Position numbers and translations under genes: made by a program | In this document: positions 51,790-62,855 of the stretch, piece by piece | Layout: each line of letters opens with the position of its first letter | Numbering within the stretch: the first letter of the stretch is position 1 | Origin: Symbiodinium natans | Lineage: Eukaryota > Sar > Dinophyceae > Suessiales > Symbiodiniaceae | Length of the DNA: 64,000 nucleotides | Direction: 5' to 3' | Assembly: GCA_905221605.1 (NCBI GenBank) | Contig: CAJNDS010002646.1 | Location: 721,001 to 785,000, forward strand | Notes under the pieces: generated by a model | Database searches by the model: none | What the model was told of the DNA's origin: nothing | The model's input: the letters and a program-made list of their open reading frames with translations, nothing else

Positions 51790-52021
51790 GCTGACGCTTA
51801 GGGTTTAGGGTTTAGGGTTTAGGGTTTAAGGGTTTAGGATTTAGGGTTTAAGGGTTTAAGGGTTTAAGGGTTTACGGTTTTGGGTTTAGCAACATGGGTT
51901 TAGGGTTTTGGGTTTTAGGGTTGGGGTTTAGAGTTTAGGGTTCAGTAGGTTTCGGGGTGGGTATCTACTAAGAAGTAAAGATGCCTGTTTATAAGAGAGA
52001 CCCTACACCCTAAACTCTCAG

Positions 52022-52135
52022 CTTGCGAACCGCAATCTCAGGATCGCCAACTTGACCGACAGTGTGCAGGAAGAGAAGAGGAAGGTGATCCAGCTCGAGG
52101 AGGACGCTGTGAAGTCCTTCAGCTCCCTTGCTGGG
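52022..52135 (+). CDS. probable exon, coiled-coil
   Basis: Acceptor TAAACTCTCAG; 38 codons in phase 0, including LRIANLTDSVQEEKRKVIQL and EEDAVKSFSSLA; donor GTTTAGGG provided by the telomere-like repeat. Confidence 0.6.
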
Positions 52136-52726
52136 GTTTAGGGTTTAGGGTTTAGGGTTTAGGGTTTAGGGTTTTAGCCCAAACTTCTGGGAGGATCCAA
52201 GAAGTAGAGCCCCCCCCCCCCCTCAAAAAAAATAAACAAAAATCGTACCCTATACTACTGTTGCGTCATTCTTCGGAACACTCGCAGGGATTTACTTTTC
52301 GGATCCTCCAAGGGTTCTCTTGTAGGGTTTAGGGTTTAGGGTAGGTGAACGTTTAGCTTCAGGCGGGTGTTTCAAGCTTGTCTCACCATATGTCCTCGCC
52401 CACTTTTTGTGGCCCGGGTATTGGACCTAAGCCCAGAAGAATCAGAACGACCTCCGGCCTTTGGGTGTTGAGGTTTCTGAACCTACGGCTTCGGGCTTGA
52501 GGGTAGTAGGGCTTCACGGGATTCAGGGTTTAGAATATCAGTGCATAGCCCTAAACCCTAATCCTTAGACCCTAAGCCCAATACGAGTCAGACCTCAGAC
52601 TTCGGGATTTGGGGACGGGGGGTGACCCTAAAACCCTAAAACCCTAAAACCCTAAAACCCTAAAACCCTAAAACCCTAAAACCCTAAAACCCTAAAACCC
52701 TAAACCCTAAACCCTAAACCCTACAG
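52136..52726 (+). other. probable intron, textbook telomere-like ends
   Basis: Starts directly with (GTTTAGG)n (52136-52173) and ends with about 100 bp of CCCTAAAA/CCCTAAA repeats finishing CCCTACAG. Middle is unique with one poly-C run. Confidence 0.55.
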
Positions 52727-52813
52727 GGATATGGGCCGTGTGAAGAGGAGCTTAGCCACGAGCGCAGTGTGAGCAGCGGTCTGCGCAGCGAGATCGGCCA
52801 GCTGCAGCAGCAG
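52727..52813 (+). CDS. probable exon, coiled-coil, GC donor
   Basis: Acceptor CCCTACAG followed by G; 29 codons in phase 0, including ELSHERSVSSGLRSEIGQLQ; donor CAG/GCAACT. One of the clearest coding islands. Confidence 0.6.
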
Positions 52814-53599
52814 GCAACTGGCTCAGGGGACTGTTTAGGTTTAGGGTTTAGGGTTTAGGGTTTGGGGTTTGGGGTTTGGGGTTTGGGGTTTACTCTACCT
52901 CAGACCCCTAAGGTTATGTCCTTGGGTTTGGGGCCCTTTGTTAAGATCCCTAAGGCAATATGAGGGCCATACTACGAGTATATTAAGGGACATCTGTAGG
53001 GGTACAACCGTAGGGGTGCGAGTCTGAATGCCTTGAATGGCCCTAACCTAAACTAGTTTGGTAGCCCAGTGATACGGTGGTTACCCCATAACCCTAAACC
53101 CTAAACTCCCAACAAGGGGGCCCTTACCATGCTGGGCTACCACTTACCATTCTTGCTTTACCCAAGAATCCCTAAACTTGCATCATGTAGGCTAACCAGA
53201 ATACCCACAAACTACAAAGAGGCACTCAACCACAAAGTTTTCTTCGGTATGCGCTTTCGCCTACTGGCTTGTCATACCATCTAGTTACACAGAGACAGGC
53301 CCCTGTAGCTTATGGTTTGAGTACTGTATCTGTTTCGCCTTCCGGGGCGGACACCACCGCATCCCAGCCTCGACAACCGATTAGGGGGTTTAGGGTTTTA
53401 GGGTTTAGGAGGCCTAAACCCTAAACCCTAAGCCCTAAGCCCTCAGCCCTAAGCCCTAAGCCCAAAGCCCTAAGCCCTAAGCCCTAAGCCCTAAGCCCTA
53501 AGCCCGAACCCTAAACTCTAAACGCTAAAACCTAAGCCCCAAGCCCTAAACCCTAAACCCTAAGCCACGGCTTGTGCTGCCGATCCGGTTCCCAGCCAG
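52814..53599 (+). other. probable intron
   Basis: G-rich start (52835-52895), a repeat at 52900-53035 also found at 53868-54065, unique sequence, G-rich piece (53387-53410) and a long CCCTAAA/CCCTAAG end (53412-53570). Confidence 0.4.
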
Positions 53600-53655
53600 G
53601 GCGAAGTGCTCCGAGGTGAACTCGCCGAATTACAGCTGCAGCGCCTGCATTTTTA
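53600..53655 (+). CDS. probable exon, coiled-coil
   Basis: Acceptor CCCAGCCAG followed by G; frame GEVLRGELAELQLQRLHF running to TAG. The donor is unclear; GT inside the frame (GTGAAC) is one option. Confidence 0.45.
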
Positions 53656-54896
53656 GAAAGGAGGTTAGAACAATGGGGTTTATGGTAGTTTAGGGTTTAG
53701 GGTTTAGGGTTTAGGGTTTAGGGGTTTCTAGGACCCAGAGTAGGCCCTTATTCTCTTTTTTTGCTGTTTAGGGTCCCTTCTGAGCCCCTTTAGACCAACA
53801 GGGGTACCCTTTGCATTTTTGCAAGGAGTTTAGAGTAATAGGGTTTCTAGGACCCAGAGTAGGGTTGTAGCTTGGACCCTCAAGGGTTTAGGGTTTGGGG
53901 TCTAGGGTTTAGGGTTTATGGTTTCTCAAGGGGTTGTACCTTGGACCCTTAAGATTAAGGTTGTACCCTTGGAGTAGTTGGGTGTTTTTTAGGATACTTC
54001 AGGTAGTGTATTAAGGGGAATCTTTAGGGGCACAACCGTAGGGGTTACGAGTCTTAATCCCTTGAGTTTAAAATAGGAGGGTTTGCTCAAGGCATTCTAC
54101 CTTGGACTTGTGCCCTTCTTTGGGAACCCTTGTACAGAACCCTTAGGGCAACTTAGGGTTTAGGGTTTAGGGTTTAGGGTTTAGGGTTTAGGGTTTAGGG
54201 CAACTGGGGGCATGGTAGGAGTAAATTGAGGGAGCCCTTTTGGGTGGAAGACCGAAGTAGGAGCTTGCATAGATGTAGTCTAGGGGCCTTGATGATTAGA
54301 TTCGTTTTTTTTTTTTTTTTTTGGGGGGGGGGGGGGGAGTGGGGGGGTTATTATAGCATAATTTTAGAGGGATCGTAGGGGGAATAGAAGTCGTAATTAT
54401 TCCGACTCCTATATTCGCCTGCCTTAGGCAAGATACTTGTAAATCTACTTCCCAAGACCCTGAGTCCAACTTACGGTTGAGGGTTTAGGGTTTAGGGTTT
54501 AGGGTTTAGGGCTTCGCCAAGGGTCCATGTACCTAAGTAGGGAATACTTGGGGACGGTTTAGCACCTCCTACATAGGGATTTTTTGGGCCCAAGCATGTA
54601 ATGATGAGGTACATGGACCCTTAGGGCTTTGTGATTAAAGGGAAGTGTGCCAAAGTCTAAGGTACAAGTACCCCTAAACCCCATATAAGCCCTAAACCCT
54701 ACTTAAATAGGCCCTATTTGCCTAGAGGGTCAGTGGCTTGAAGCTGGTTTAGGCCTTGCTCACCGAAGATAGCTGCCTGCATTAAATACAGGGGGACAAT
54801 CTATGTAGGGTTAAGGGTTTAGAGTTTAGGGTTTCGGGGTTTAGGGTTTAGGGGCATTGGGGGCTATTGAGGGTGGATGAACAAGGGATTGTCCAG
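53656..54896 (+). other. probable intron
   Basis: G-rich blocks (53690-53725, 54154-54200, 54478-54512), repeat family B (53731-53830), T-run plus poly-G (54306-54346), family E (54518-54625), then unique sequence ending in TTGTCCAG. Confidence 0.4.
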
Positions 54897-54998
54897 TTCA
54901 AGCTAGCTCAACTGTGCCTCACCCGGCCCGAACCCCTCAATGACACGCACCAAAGCTTCGAGATACCGCAGGCCCTTGATTCTTCACTTGGTGACTGG
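54897..54998 (+). CDS. probable exon
   Basis: Acceptor ATTGTCCAG; 34 codons in phase 0 including LAQLCLTRPEPLNDTHQSFE and IPQALDSSLGDW; donor GTTTAGGG. Confidence 0.5.
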
Positions 54999-55074
54999 GT
55001 TTAGGGTCTAGGGTTTAGGGCTTAGGGTTTTGGGTTTTGGGTTTAGGGTCCCAAATTCGAAAATACTCCGGAAG

Positions 55075-55156
55075 CTTCTCCTGGTTTCCGGACTCGTGCC
55101 GATGTGTTTGCTGAGCACAGTAGCTGTGGTGGTACCAGGGTGCCATACTCCCTGAG
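55075..55156 (+). CDS. possible exon
   Basis: Frame ASPGFRTRADVFAEHSSCGG continuing TRVPYSL to the donor GTTTAGGG. The acceptor (CTCCGGAAG) is weak. Confidence 0.4.
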
Positions 55157-55455
55157 GTTTAGGGTTTAGGGTTTAGGGTTTACGGTTTTAGGGTGTTTAG
55201 GGTTTAGCGGCCAACCTGACTTTGGCCTCCGAAAGCAGTATATTCGCATTAATGCCCAAGTGCACCTTGCTTTAGGCGCAGGGACAGAAACCGACCCCCC
55301 CTAAACCATCTTCTCCTCTCAGGGCAGTTTCTGATGTATGAGCCCTTGGGTTATATAGGGTAAATATAAGGGGTCCCCTTTTTAAGGGCCCCTTACTAAG
55401 GGACCATGTAACTACCCCAAGATTCCCCGCATCTTACAAAGGTTGAGCTACGCAG

Positions 55456-55526
55456 CCCTTCACGAAGAGGCCCAGGCACTGAGTGCTGAGCTGGCACGGC
55501 GGAGCCTCGACGAGGAGAGCGCTAGG
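55456..55526 (+). CDS. probable exon, coiled-coil
   Basis: Acceptor GAGCTACGCAG; frame LHEEAQALSAELARRSLDEE then SA; donor GTTTAGGGG. Strong heptad pattern. Repeat family D lies just upstream (55330-55419). Confidence 0.55.
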
Positions 55527-56066
55527 GTTTAGGGGGGTTGAGGGGTTTACGTTTTTATGGGTTTAGGGCTTGGGCTTTAGACTTTATAAACCCTAAACCC
55601 TATAGGGTTTGTGAACTCTGAACTACAGGAAGCCAAACCCTTCAGTCTGGGGGCTAAGCTCTTCGTCGGTGTCTTTTCTTGCAGGGGGCAGGGTTGAGGA
55701 TCTGCAGCGTGAAGGCTGTTTCCAGGGTAGGCGCAGTTTTGATTTTGAACACGCCCTGGTCCTGAAAGCCTAAGCCCTTAACCTGTGGACACAAAACTCA
55801 TACACACGAGACCCTGAACCCCTAAACCATCCTAAAATTTAAGAGCCTCCGGCTCAAGCCGCCGACCCCGCTGGAGCATAGTTGAAAGGTTTAAACGCGC
55901 TCGTCAGCTCAAAGGATGCCAAAAGTTGATTTGCTTGAGCCTCTGTGAAACGTTGGGGGGGGGGGGGTAGGGGGTAGCACCAGGACCCAAACAGGAGCTG
56001 AAGCCAGCTTAAAGGAGGGCAGCCCCATCAATTCAAGCCCAACAACCGGAGAGGGGGGGGGGGGGG

Positions 56067-56104
<38 letters not shown>

Positions 56105-56507
56105 GGGGGGGGGTTGGGGGAGGGGGTTGGGGTGCTGCTACAGAAAGACGTTGGGCTTAAGCAAGCCCCCATCACTTAGCCCAGCAACCGGGAGGGGGGG
56201 GGTAGGGGGGGTTGGGGTGGGTTTTTTCCGTGAGTTTATGCGGTGTGTGGCCTCACCCTCCATGAAAGCTGGCCCGGCCTACCCCCCCGCCCCCGCCCCC
56301 GCCGGCCCTCCCGCGTTTTGGGGGGGGTAAGGAGGGAAAGAGGGAGGTTTTCACCTCCTTTTCCCATCCAACACGCCGCCAGGGTCGGCGGATCCTAAAC
56401 CCCTAAACCCGAAACCCCAAACCCCTAAACATAAACCCATACGCTCAAAAAAACAATCGAACCCCAAAACCCTAAACATAAACCCATACGCACAAAAGCA
56501 ATCGAAG
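55527..56507 (+). other. probable intron
   Basis: Short G-rich start, unique sequence, poly-G tracts (55955-55968, 56054-56112) and a C-rich end with CCCTAAACATAAACCC variants (56395-56480). Confidence 0.45.
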
Positions 56508-56596
56508 AACGTTTGCGCCTAAGGAACAACACAACGACCCACGAGTCCCAGACCGAGATCACGGGCTCTCAGATGCCCAGCTCAGATTTCGCTCGG
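56508..56596 (+). CDS. probable exon
   Basis: Frame RLRLRNNTTTHESQTEITGS then QMPSSDFAR; donor GTGTTG. Weak acceptor (ATCGAAG). Polar and charged. Confidence 0.5.
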
Positions 56597-59224
56597 GTGT
56601 TGGGGGGGGGGGGGGGTTCAGGGTTTAGGGTTTAGGGTTTAGGGTTTAGTGTTTAGGGTTTAGGGTTTAGGGTTGCTAGTCAGGCTTAGGGATTAGGGAT
56701 TAGGGATTAGGGATTAGGGTTTAGGGTTTAGGGTTTAGGGTTTAGGGCTAGGGTTGGGAGCGGGCTCCCATATATGAACAGCCCATGCAACCACCCTAAG
56801 AGGGTCCTAAAACCGACACCCAAAAACCTAAAACCCTAAACCCTAACCCCTAAGCCCTAACCCCACTGAGTCCGTCTCTCCATGCAACCCTTCATTTTAA
56901 AAGACCTGCTAAAGCCTAAACCCTACACCCTAAACCCTGCAAGACAGAAGAAGCGACATCGACCAATGTCGCCCCCCTCGTAATCTTGTCAGGGTTTCGG
57001 ATATAGGGCTTAGGGTCCCTTGCTAGTTCTGATTCATGTTCACTACCCAAGATATCCATTTAAATGCAAAGGCCCCGCTTATCTATTTTTCTTGGACACC
57101 GAATCCCGGCTGAACCCCAAACAACAAGCGCGCCCGCCCCTGAAACCTGCCTAGACCACACGCTGACACATACTTCCCGGCCAATGTGCACTGTACTTAG
57201 GGTAGTTGCATGGCCCCTGAATATGGTCACTTACCTTCTTCAAATGGTTCTGATGTATGAGGGCCTTCCAGCGCAGGAGAAAATCGTAGCTGTATGGTTT
57301 AGTTTTTTGGCGGTGTTTTAGGCTTTTTTTAGGGTTTTGAGTTTCCGAGGGTAACGGGACCCCTTACATACCTCTTACATACCCCAAACAACGCAAGGGT
57401 CATTATATGGCTGGTTGATTCAAAGGTACAAGCCCCAGTCTCAAGGTAGTCTCATGGTCCCTTAGTAGGGTCTAGCGTTTGGGGTTGGGGGTGTATCTTA
57501 GTTTGCCTCTACCATTGCCATTTTCTAACCTTGCAAAAACCCCCCTAGGCCACCTGAAGACCCACACCACAACAACCTATGTCTCAACCTTCAACTCGCC
57601 AACAAAACCCAACCCAAGACGCACCTGAAGAACCCATACTACGGCACCACGCACCCCCCCCCCCCCCTAGGAAGTTGCATACGCAACCCCATATCATGCC
57701 CCACCCGATAGAAACCCACAACACCCAAGCCAGAAACCCCAACAAGAGAAACTGGAAGTGGTCAGTTCTAATAAAATATCCAAAATAAGAAGGTCTAGGC
57801 ATAAGGTAGTAAATAAGAAGCAAGAATAATATTTTTTGTTGAAATGATACTATGATTGGTCTATTCTTAGGTTTGAATAGATTTGAATAGGTGGCTATAA
57901 TCGTTCTAAATGTCGTCGTTTCTTAAATAACTCCACCCAGAGGCGCCCTTTGGTTTGGGATGTGAAGGACGGAAAAATTCCCAACACCACATACTGTTGG
58001 GTTTCAGCCTCTAAAGAAACGAGGCCTGGATCAAACTCTTGCGGCCGGCCAGAACTTGTAGGAAGACGGAAAAAACCCGGAAATGATGGTGGGTTTAATG
58101 GTATTGCTACATTTATTGGTGACATTTATGTAGATACTAATGGTAGGTTGTTCAACGAGCAGACGCTGGTAAGTCATTAAATGTACTATCACTGAAGAGA
58201 CAAGCCTTTCATTAGAAGCGAATACAACAACCGACCCGACTACTGGCAGCATTGCTTTACAATTAAACGACACTTAACGCAGTGGTGAATAATCTTACTT
58301 CCAATAATACAGGAACATAACAGCAGAAGCAGATCTAGCTGTTTGGGGCGGTGTGTATTTTCAACATTCATCGGCAGCAAAAGAAACTTTAAATCGGAAC
58401 GATTATGATTTAGATATCAGAATTGGCGACACCGACAGAGCAATTACCTTTATGATAGGAACGACAGGAACGCACACCCGAATTATCATGAAACGAAGCA
58501 AAGGTTGAAATAAAATAAGTTGGAAAACACAAGAAGCAAGAAGCACCGTAGACCAGATACGGCTTTTAGATACCGACGCAGGAGTCCTACTAATTTTATT
58601 TTGGTAGTGTGAAAGCAGGGAATGAAGTTTTAGAAATCACGCCCAGCGGTGTTAATATTGATGGAACTTTGGATATTCACCAGGCTGTGTTATTAAAGAT
58701 AATGTGAAGGAGGTTGATAATACAACATGTTATGAACATATTAAAAAATGTAAAACCCTAAACGTTTAACTTTGCTGCTGTAAATGAAGAAAAGATCAAA
58801 ATCAATCATTCGTTTTTCTAGCACAGGAGTAAGGGACCATATTTAGGGCCCATGAAACTTCCTTAGAACCAGGCCCTGGACCCCTGAAGACGACTTCTAA
58901 CACCCTAACTACCCATTGCCCCCAATGATGGGGCCACTTTAAAGACAACTTTCTGGACATGAGTCTGAAGGTACAACGGCCCTTGTAGATTCCTTCAACC
59001 CAGAAACCCTGAACCCACTGTTTTTCTGACGTTTTGCTCGGGCGTTTCGTATGATTTCTTTTTTGCCCCTATTTCCTCGACTACCGACCTTTCAAGGGCT
59101 TGTAAAGTATTTTCAACCTAAGCAACCGAAGTTATAACACGCGGAACCCAATTCAGGGTTCTCAGAATTCTACGTACAACCCTCATAAGCCCTAACACGT
59201 AGGAGTTCGCTTTCTTCCTTCGAG
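56597..59224 (+). other. long intron-like interval with AT-rich insert
   Basis: G-rich start (56620-56755), C-rich piece (56820-56870), split family D repeat (57195-57466), unique sequence, the AT-rich virus-like block (57780-58780), then unique sequence to 59224. Confidence 0.4.
57780..58780 (+). pseudogene. broken fibre-like viral or phage-type gene
   Basis: Base composition is clearly more AT-rich than the surroundings and telomere-like repeats are absent. Open pieces in changing frames read GFNGIATFIGDIYVDTNG (near 58090-58150), TTTDPTTGSIALQ (near 58225), ADLAVWGGVYFQ (near 58330), IRIGDTDRAITFMIGTTG (near 58420) and VLEITPSGVNIDGTLDI (near 58630). The TTGSIALQ and LEITPSGVNIDGTL patterns recall repetitive fibre or tail-type structural proteins of aquatic large DNA viruses and phages (recognition from memory). 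Several frameshifts and stops make it non-functional. A GTAAGT near 58166 could also be an intron donor. Confidence 0.45.
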
Positions 59225-59286
59225 GATGGACGAAGACAGCGCCGAAATCCGAAGGCTCAAAGTGATCATGGAGGACCCCGGCGAGG
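59225..59286 (+). CDS. probable exon, coiled-coil
   Basis: After CCTTCGAG followed by G the frame reads MDEDSAEIRRLKVIMEDPGE; donor GTGTTG. A G-rich block follows at 59302. Confidence 0.5.
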
Positions 59287-59876
59287 GTGTTGAAGAAACT
59301 TAGGGTTTGGGGTTTAGGGTTTAGGGTTTAGGGCTCAGGGGGCCTCAGGGGTTCTAGGGGTTAAGGCCAAAATCCTGACCCTTGCACTTTCACCGTAAGG
59401 CTCCCAGGGTTGTTACTGAGCCAAAAAGCAACCCCAAACCCCAAACCCCAAACCCCAAACCCCAAACCCCAAACCCCAAACCCTAAACCCTAAACCCTAA
59501 ACCCTAAACCCTAAACTGCTCTTCTGTGGGCTTTTGGAGCCTGGGGCTTGCCAACCTCAAAGCAAGTTGAATGGCTTCTAGGTTTCAGCGTTTGCGCGGG
59601 GTGAGTTCTAAACCCTAACCCTAACCCTAACCCCAAACCCCAAACCCGAAACCCCATTCCTAAACTTCCCTAACCCCCACTCCAAGTCCCCAATCCCTGA
59701 GCATCCTGAACCCTCTTCGGGTAGGGTTTAGGGTTTGGGGTTTGGGGTTTGGGGTTTGGGATTTGGGGTTTGGGGTTTGGGGTTTGGGGTTTAAGGTCTA
59801 GAGTTTATGGTTTAGGGTTTAGGGTTCATACAGTTTAGGGTCTAGCGTCCTTCCCGTCCACGGAAGAAGTTCCCAG
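59287..59876 (+). other. probable intron
   Basis: G-rich start, CCCCAAA/CCCTAAA block (59430-59515), a possible tiny exon near 59590 (CAG/CGTTTGCGCGGG/GTGAGT), CCCTAAC repeats, then TTTGGGG repeats (59724-59830). Confidence 0.4.
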
Positions 59877-59954
59877 GAGATGCAGATGAAGGTGCGGGAC
59901 GTGCTGGAGCGTTTCAGGCGCCGATTCGGCAGCGAAGCCAAAGAGCTTTGCAGG
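59877..59954 (+). CDS. probable exon, helical, GC donor
   Basis: Acceptor AGTTCCCAG followed by G; 26 codons in phase 0 (EMQMKVRDVLERFRRRFGSE then AKELCR); donor AGG/GCACCT. Confidence 0.55.
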
Positions 59955-60850
59955 GCACCTCGGCATTTAATTAGGGTTTTGGGTTTTGGGTTTGGGCTTT
60001 AGGGTTTAGGGTTTAGGGTTTAGGGTTTATTAACATGGAAGCGTTTAGGATTTAGGGTCTAGGGTTTGGGGTTGCCCTTAACCATAAACCCCAAAACCCC
60101 CAAACCCCCCAAACACTCAAAGCTCTGGATCCCCAAACTCTGGGTGTTGTTTTTGTTCAACCCGGCCCTAAACCCTAAACCCTAAACCCTAAACCCTAAA
60201 CCCTAAACCCTATACCCTATACACCCTGAACCCGAAGGCAAGAAGCCACGCACGATGGACATCCAAATCTCCGAACACCTTCTGGGAGTGCTATAAGCCC
60301 CCCTTGCGACTTCTTTGAATATCCTTTAGGGTTTCGGGTTTAGGGTTTAGGGTTTAGGGTTTAGTAGTATGCATGTATATATGACCATTGAATATCCAAA
60401 GAAACTGGGTCTTGGAGTACTATACTTTAATACCTTTTTTTGGTGCTGGGTTCCTATTAGAGCTACTTATACCAAAAAAGTATATATTTTTTCCAGGGTC
60501 TACTCCAAAGCTAAGGAAATGTAGTATGCATGTATATATGACCATGCGTGCATCTTTGACTTGCTACTTATTCTTTAGGAGTACGTGCTATGCTTTCTAT
60601 GAACTGTCGTTGCGACGTTTGGATAATAGAAGTTTGAAAAATGAACCCTGAAGTGGGAGTGTGTACCTAGAACCCTTAAGCTTACCCTTGTAAACCACAT
60701 GGTACAAAACCCAAAAACCTTAAACCCTAAACACTATACCCTGCTAAGTATCCATTGAGGCACATTAAAGTAATTAGCCGGTGCCAAAAAAATCCAAAAG
60801 TCGGGAAACCCTAAGCACTAAACCTTAAACCCTCCCAAGTTCAGTCTCAG
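59955..60850 (+). other. probable intron
   Basis: G-rich start (59970-60080), C-rich block (60170-60225), G-rich piece (60330-60363), AT-rich part with a 25-bp direct repeat (60364 and 60519) around an 87-codon open stretch, then C-rich remnants (60715-60835). Confidence 0.4.
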
Positions 60851-60898
60851 GAGATGAACCTCGATGAAGTGCTCCGCCGCTGGGATGGGTCTAGGTCG
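60851..60898 (+). CDS. probable exon
   Basis: Acceptor GTTCAGTCTCAG followed by G; frame EMNLDEVLRRWDGSRS, similar in its start to the 59877 exon (EMQMKVRDVLERF); donor GTTTCTAGGG. Confidence 0.5.
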
Positions 60899-61299
60899 GT
60901 TTCTAGGGGTTCAAGGGTTTAGGGGTTTAGGGGTTTAGGGGTTTAAGGGTTTCAGGGTTTCAGGGTTTCAGGGGTTCGGGGTTGGGGTTTGGGGTTGTGG
61001 GACTTCTTGCTCAGAGGTGTCCCAGAGCCACAAACAGTCAAACAGCATGCTGTTGGGAATAATCCCCAGGACTGTTAGTATAAGGGGGAACACCCCAAAG
61101 TATCTTTGGTCGGCCACATCACTGAAGCCTGCGTGCCTAGAAGCCCTCGCAATGGAGAGCTTTCAAGTTTGTTTTTCGTCAACTTCATGGCATCCAAGTC
61201 CTGTCCCATGTTTCCGAGACCCTGAACCCAAAACCTGAACCCCTAAACCCCAAACCCTAAACAGACACTTGTTTCTGGAGCCTCAATAAACACATCGAG
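60899..61299 (+). other. probable intron
   Basis: G-rich start (60899-61000), family C piece (61058-61103), and C-rich end (61223-61262). Confidence 0.45.
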
Positions 61300-61392
61300 G
61301 AGAGGACACGGCCCTCCAGACACTGTACGACGATTGTCTGGCCCGCGTAGACCTCCTTGAAAAGCTGCGTGAGAAGGCCTCGACGCTGAAAG
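61300..61392 (+). CDS. probable exon, coiled-coil
   Basis: After ACATCGAG followed by G the frame reads EDTALQTLYDDCLARVDLLE then KLREKASTLK; donor GTTTGGGTTTAGGG. One of the clearest coiled-coil islands. Confidence 0.6.
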
Positions 61393-61963
61393 GTTTGGGT
61401 TTAGGGTTTAGGGTTTAGGGTTTAGGGTTTAGGGTTTAGGGTTTACGCTTTAGGCTTTAGGGTTTAGGGTTTAAAGTTTAGGGTTTAGGGTTTAGGGTTT
61501 AGGGTTTAGGGTTTAGGGTTTAGGGTTTAGGGTTTAGGGTTTAGGGTTTAGGGTTCAGGGTTCAGGGTTCAGGGTTCAGAGTTCAGGGTTCAGGGTTAGG
61601 TAAGGTTGAGGGTTGAGGGTTGAGGGTTTAGGGTTTGACGTTCGGAGGTTCGTCCGCAGGTATGGCTGGAATGTTAAGAAGTTGCTTATAGCTACCCATG
61701 AACCGTGTCATGGTTCGCGATGATAGGCGGTAGACTGAGAGAAGAGCAGATTTCATTGACCGTGTCTAACCCGGCACCATAAACCCTGTACCCTTTACCG
61801 CAAACCCCAAACCCTAAACCTCAAACCCCCAAAGCCCCAAACCCCGAAACCCTTAACCGTAAACCCCAAAACCCTGATCCCTCTACAACCCTCCCTCAAC
61901 CCTAAACCCTCAACCCTAAGCCCCCAAAACCCTAGACCCTCTACAACACTCCTGACGTTGCAG
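61393..61963 (+). other. probable intron, long G-rich start
   Basis: About 240 bp of TTTAGGG/TTCAGGG (61393-61633), a short unique part with half of foldback family A (61683), and a C-rich end (61785-61945). Confidence 0.5.
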
Positions 61964-62015
61964 GTCAAAAAGGAGCGGACCAAGTTAGGCCTCAAGGATG
62001 TCGACGAGGCCGCTG
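61964..62015 (+). CDS. probable exon
   Basis: Acceptor GACGTTGCAG followed by G; frame VKKERTKLGLKDVDEAA with one base left over; donor GTGGGG. Its phase matches the next exon. Confidence 0.55.
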
Positions 62016-62855
62016 GTGGGGGTGGGGGGGGGGGGGGGGGGTAGGTTGAAGTGGGTTGAAGTGAGGGTTTAGGGAATCCAGGGTTTAGGGTTTAGGGCTG
62101 AGGGTTTAGATGATTTAGGGTATAGGTGTAGGCTTTGGGGATTTGGGGTTGAGGGATTTCGCTTTCTGATCGAGAAAAGAGCTCTAAACTTATTGGGTTT
62201 GCTGATTCAGTAAGAGTAGGAATCATGACTGTTAAGTTTTCCTGTTTCATTTGAGAAGTAAGGAAAGGTTTAGGGAACTAGGGTTCATGGCTTCAGGGTT
62301 AGAAGCGGCATAAGGGCGTTGGGGGATTTAGGGGCTCTAGGGCTAAGGCCGGTTTAGGGTTTAGGGTTTAGGGTTTAGGGTTTAGGGTTTAGGGTTTAGG
62401 GTTTAGGGTTTAGGGTTTAGGGTTTAGGGTTTAGGTTTTGGGGTTTAGGGTTTAGGGTTTAGGGTTTAGGGTTTAGGGAGCTAAGTTTAAGGGATTTAAG
62501 GTCCTTTTTGGTCTATAGGTGTTTAGGGTTTAGAGTGTTCAGGCGTTTCAGGGGGTTTCGAGGCCTGAGCAGGATTTAGGCTCTAGGGGGTCTTTTGAGT
62601 TTTTGGCTCAGGATTTTGGGCTCAGGAGTTTCAGGGACTGAGGCCGGTTTTGGAGCTGGGGGTGCGCTTGCCTTGAAAGGAAGCTACCCTAAACCCTAAA
62701 CCCTAAACCCTAAACCCTGAACCCTAAACCCTAAACTCCTCCCCCTACAAAGGGGGCCCAGAATTTTTGTCGACTCTCCAAGAAGAACTACCCCCACTCA
62801 CCCTAAACCCTAAACCCTCAACCCTCAACCCTCAAGGCCTCTGTGCTTGCCTCAG
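62016..62855 (+). other. probable intron
   Basis: Poly-G, then G-rich blocks (62060-62160, 62352-62480), unique sequence, and C-rich blocks (62685-62740, 62798-62840). Confidence 0.45.

Noticed and set aside
55909-56175. Proline-rich minus-strand frame
   Set aside because: Complement of poly-G tracts with no supporting features.
61795-61995. Gly/Leu-rich minus-strand frame
   Set aside because: Translation of the complement of CCCTAAA-type repeats overlapping a better plus-strand exon.
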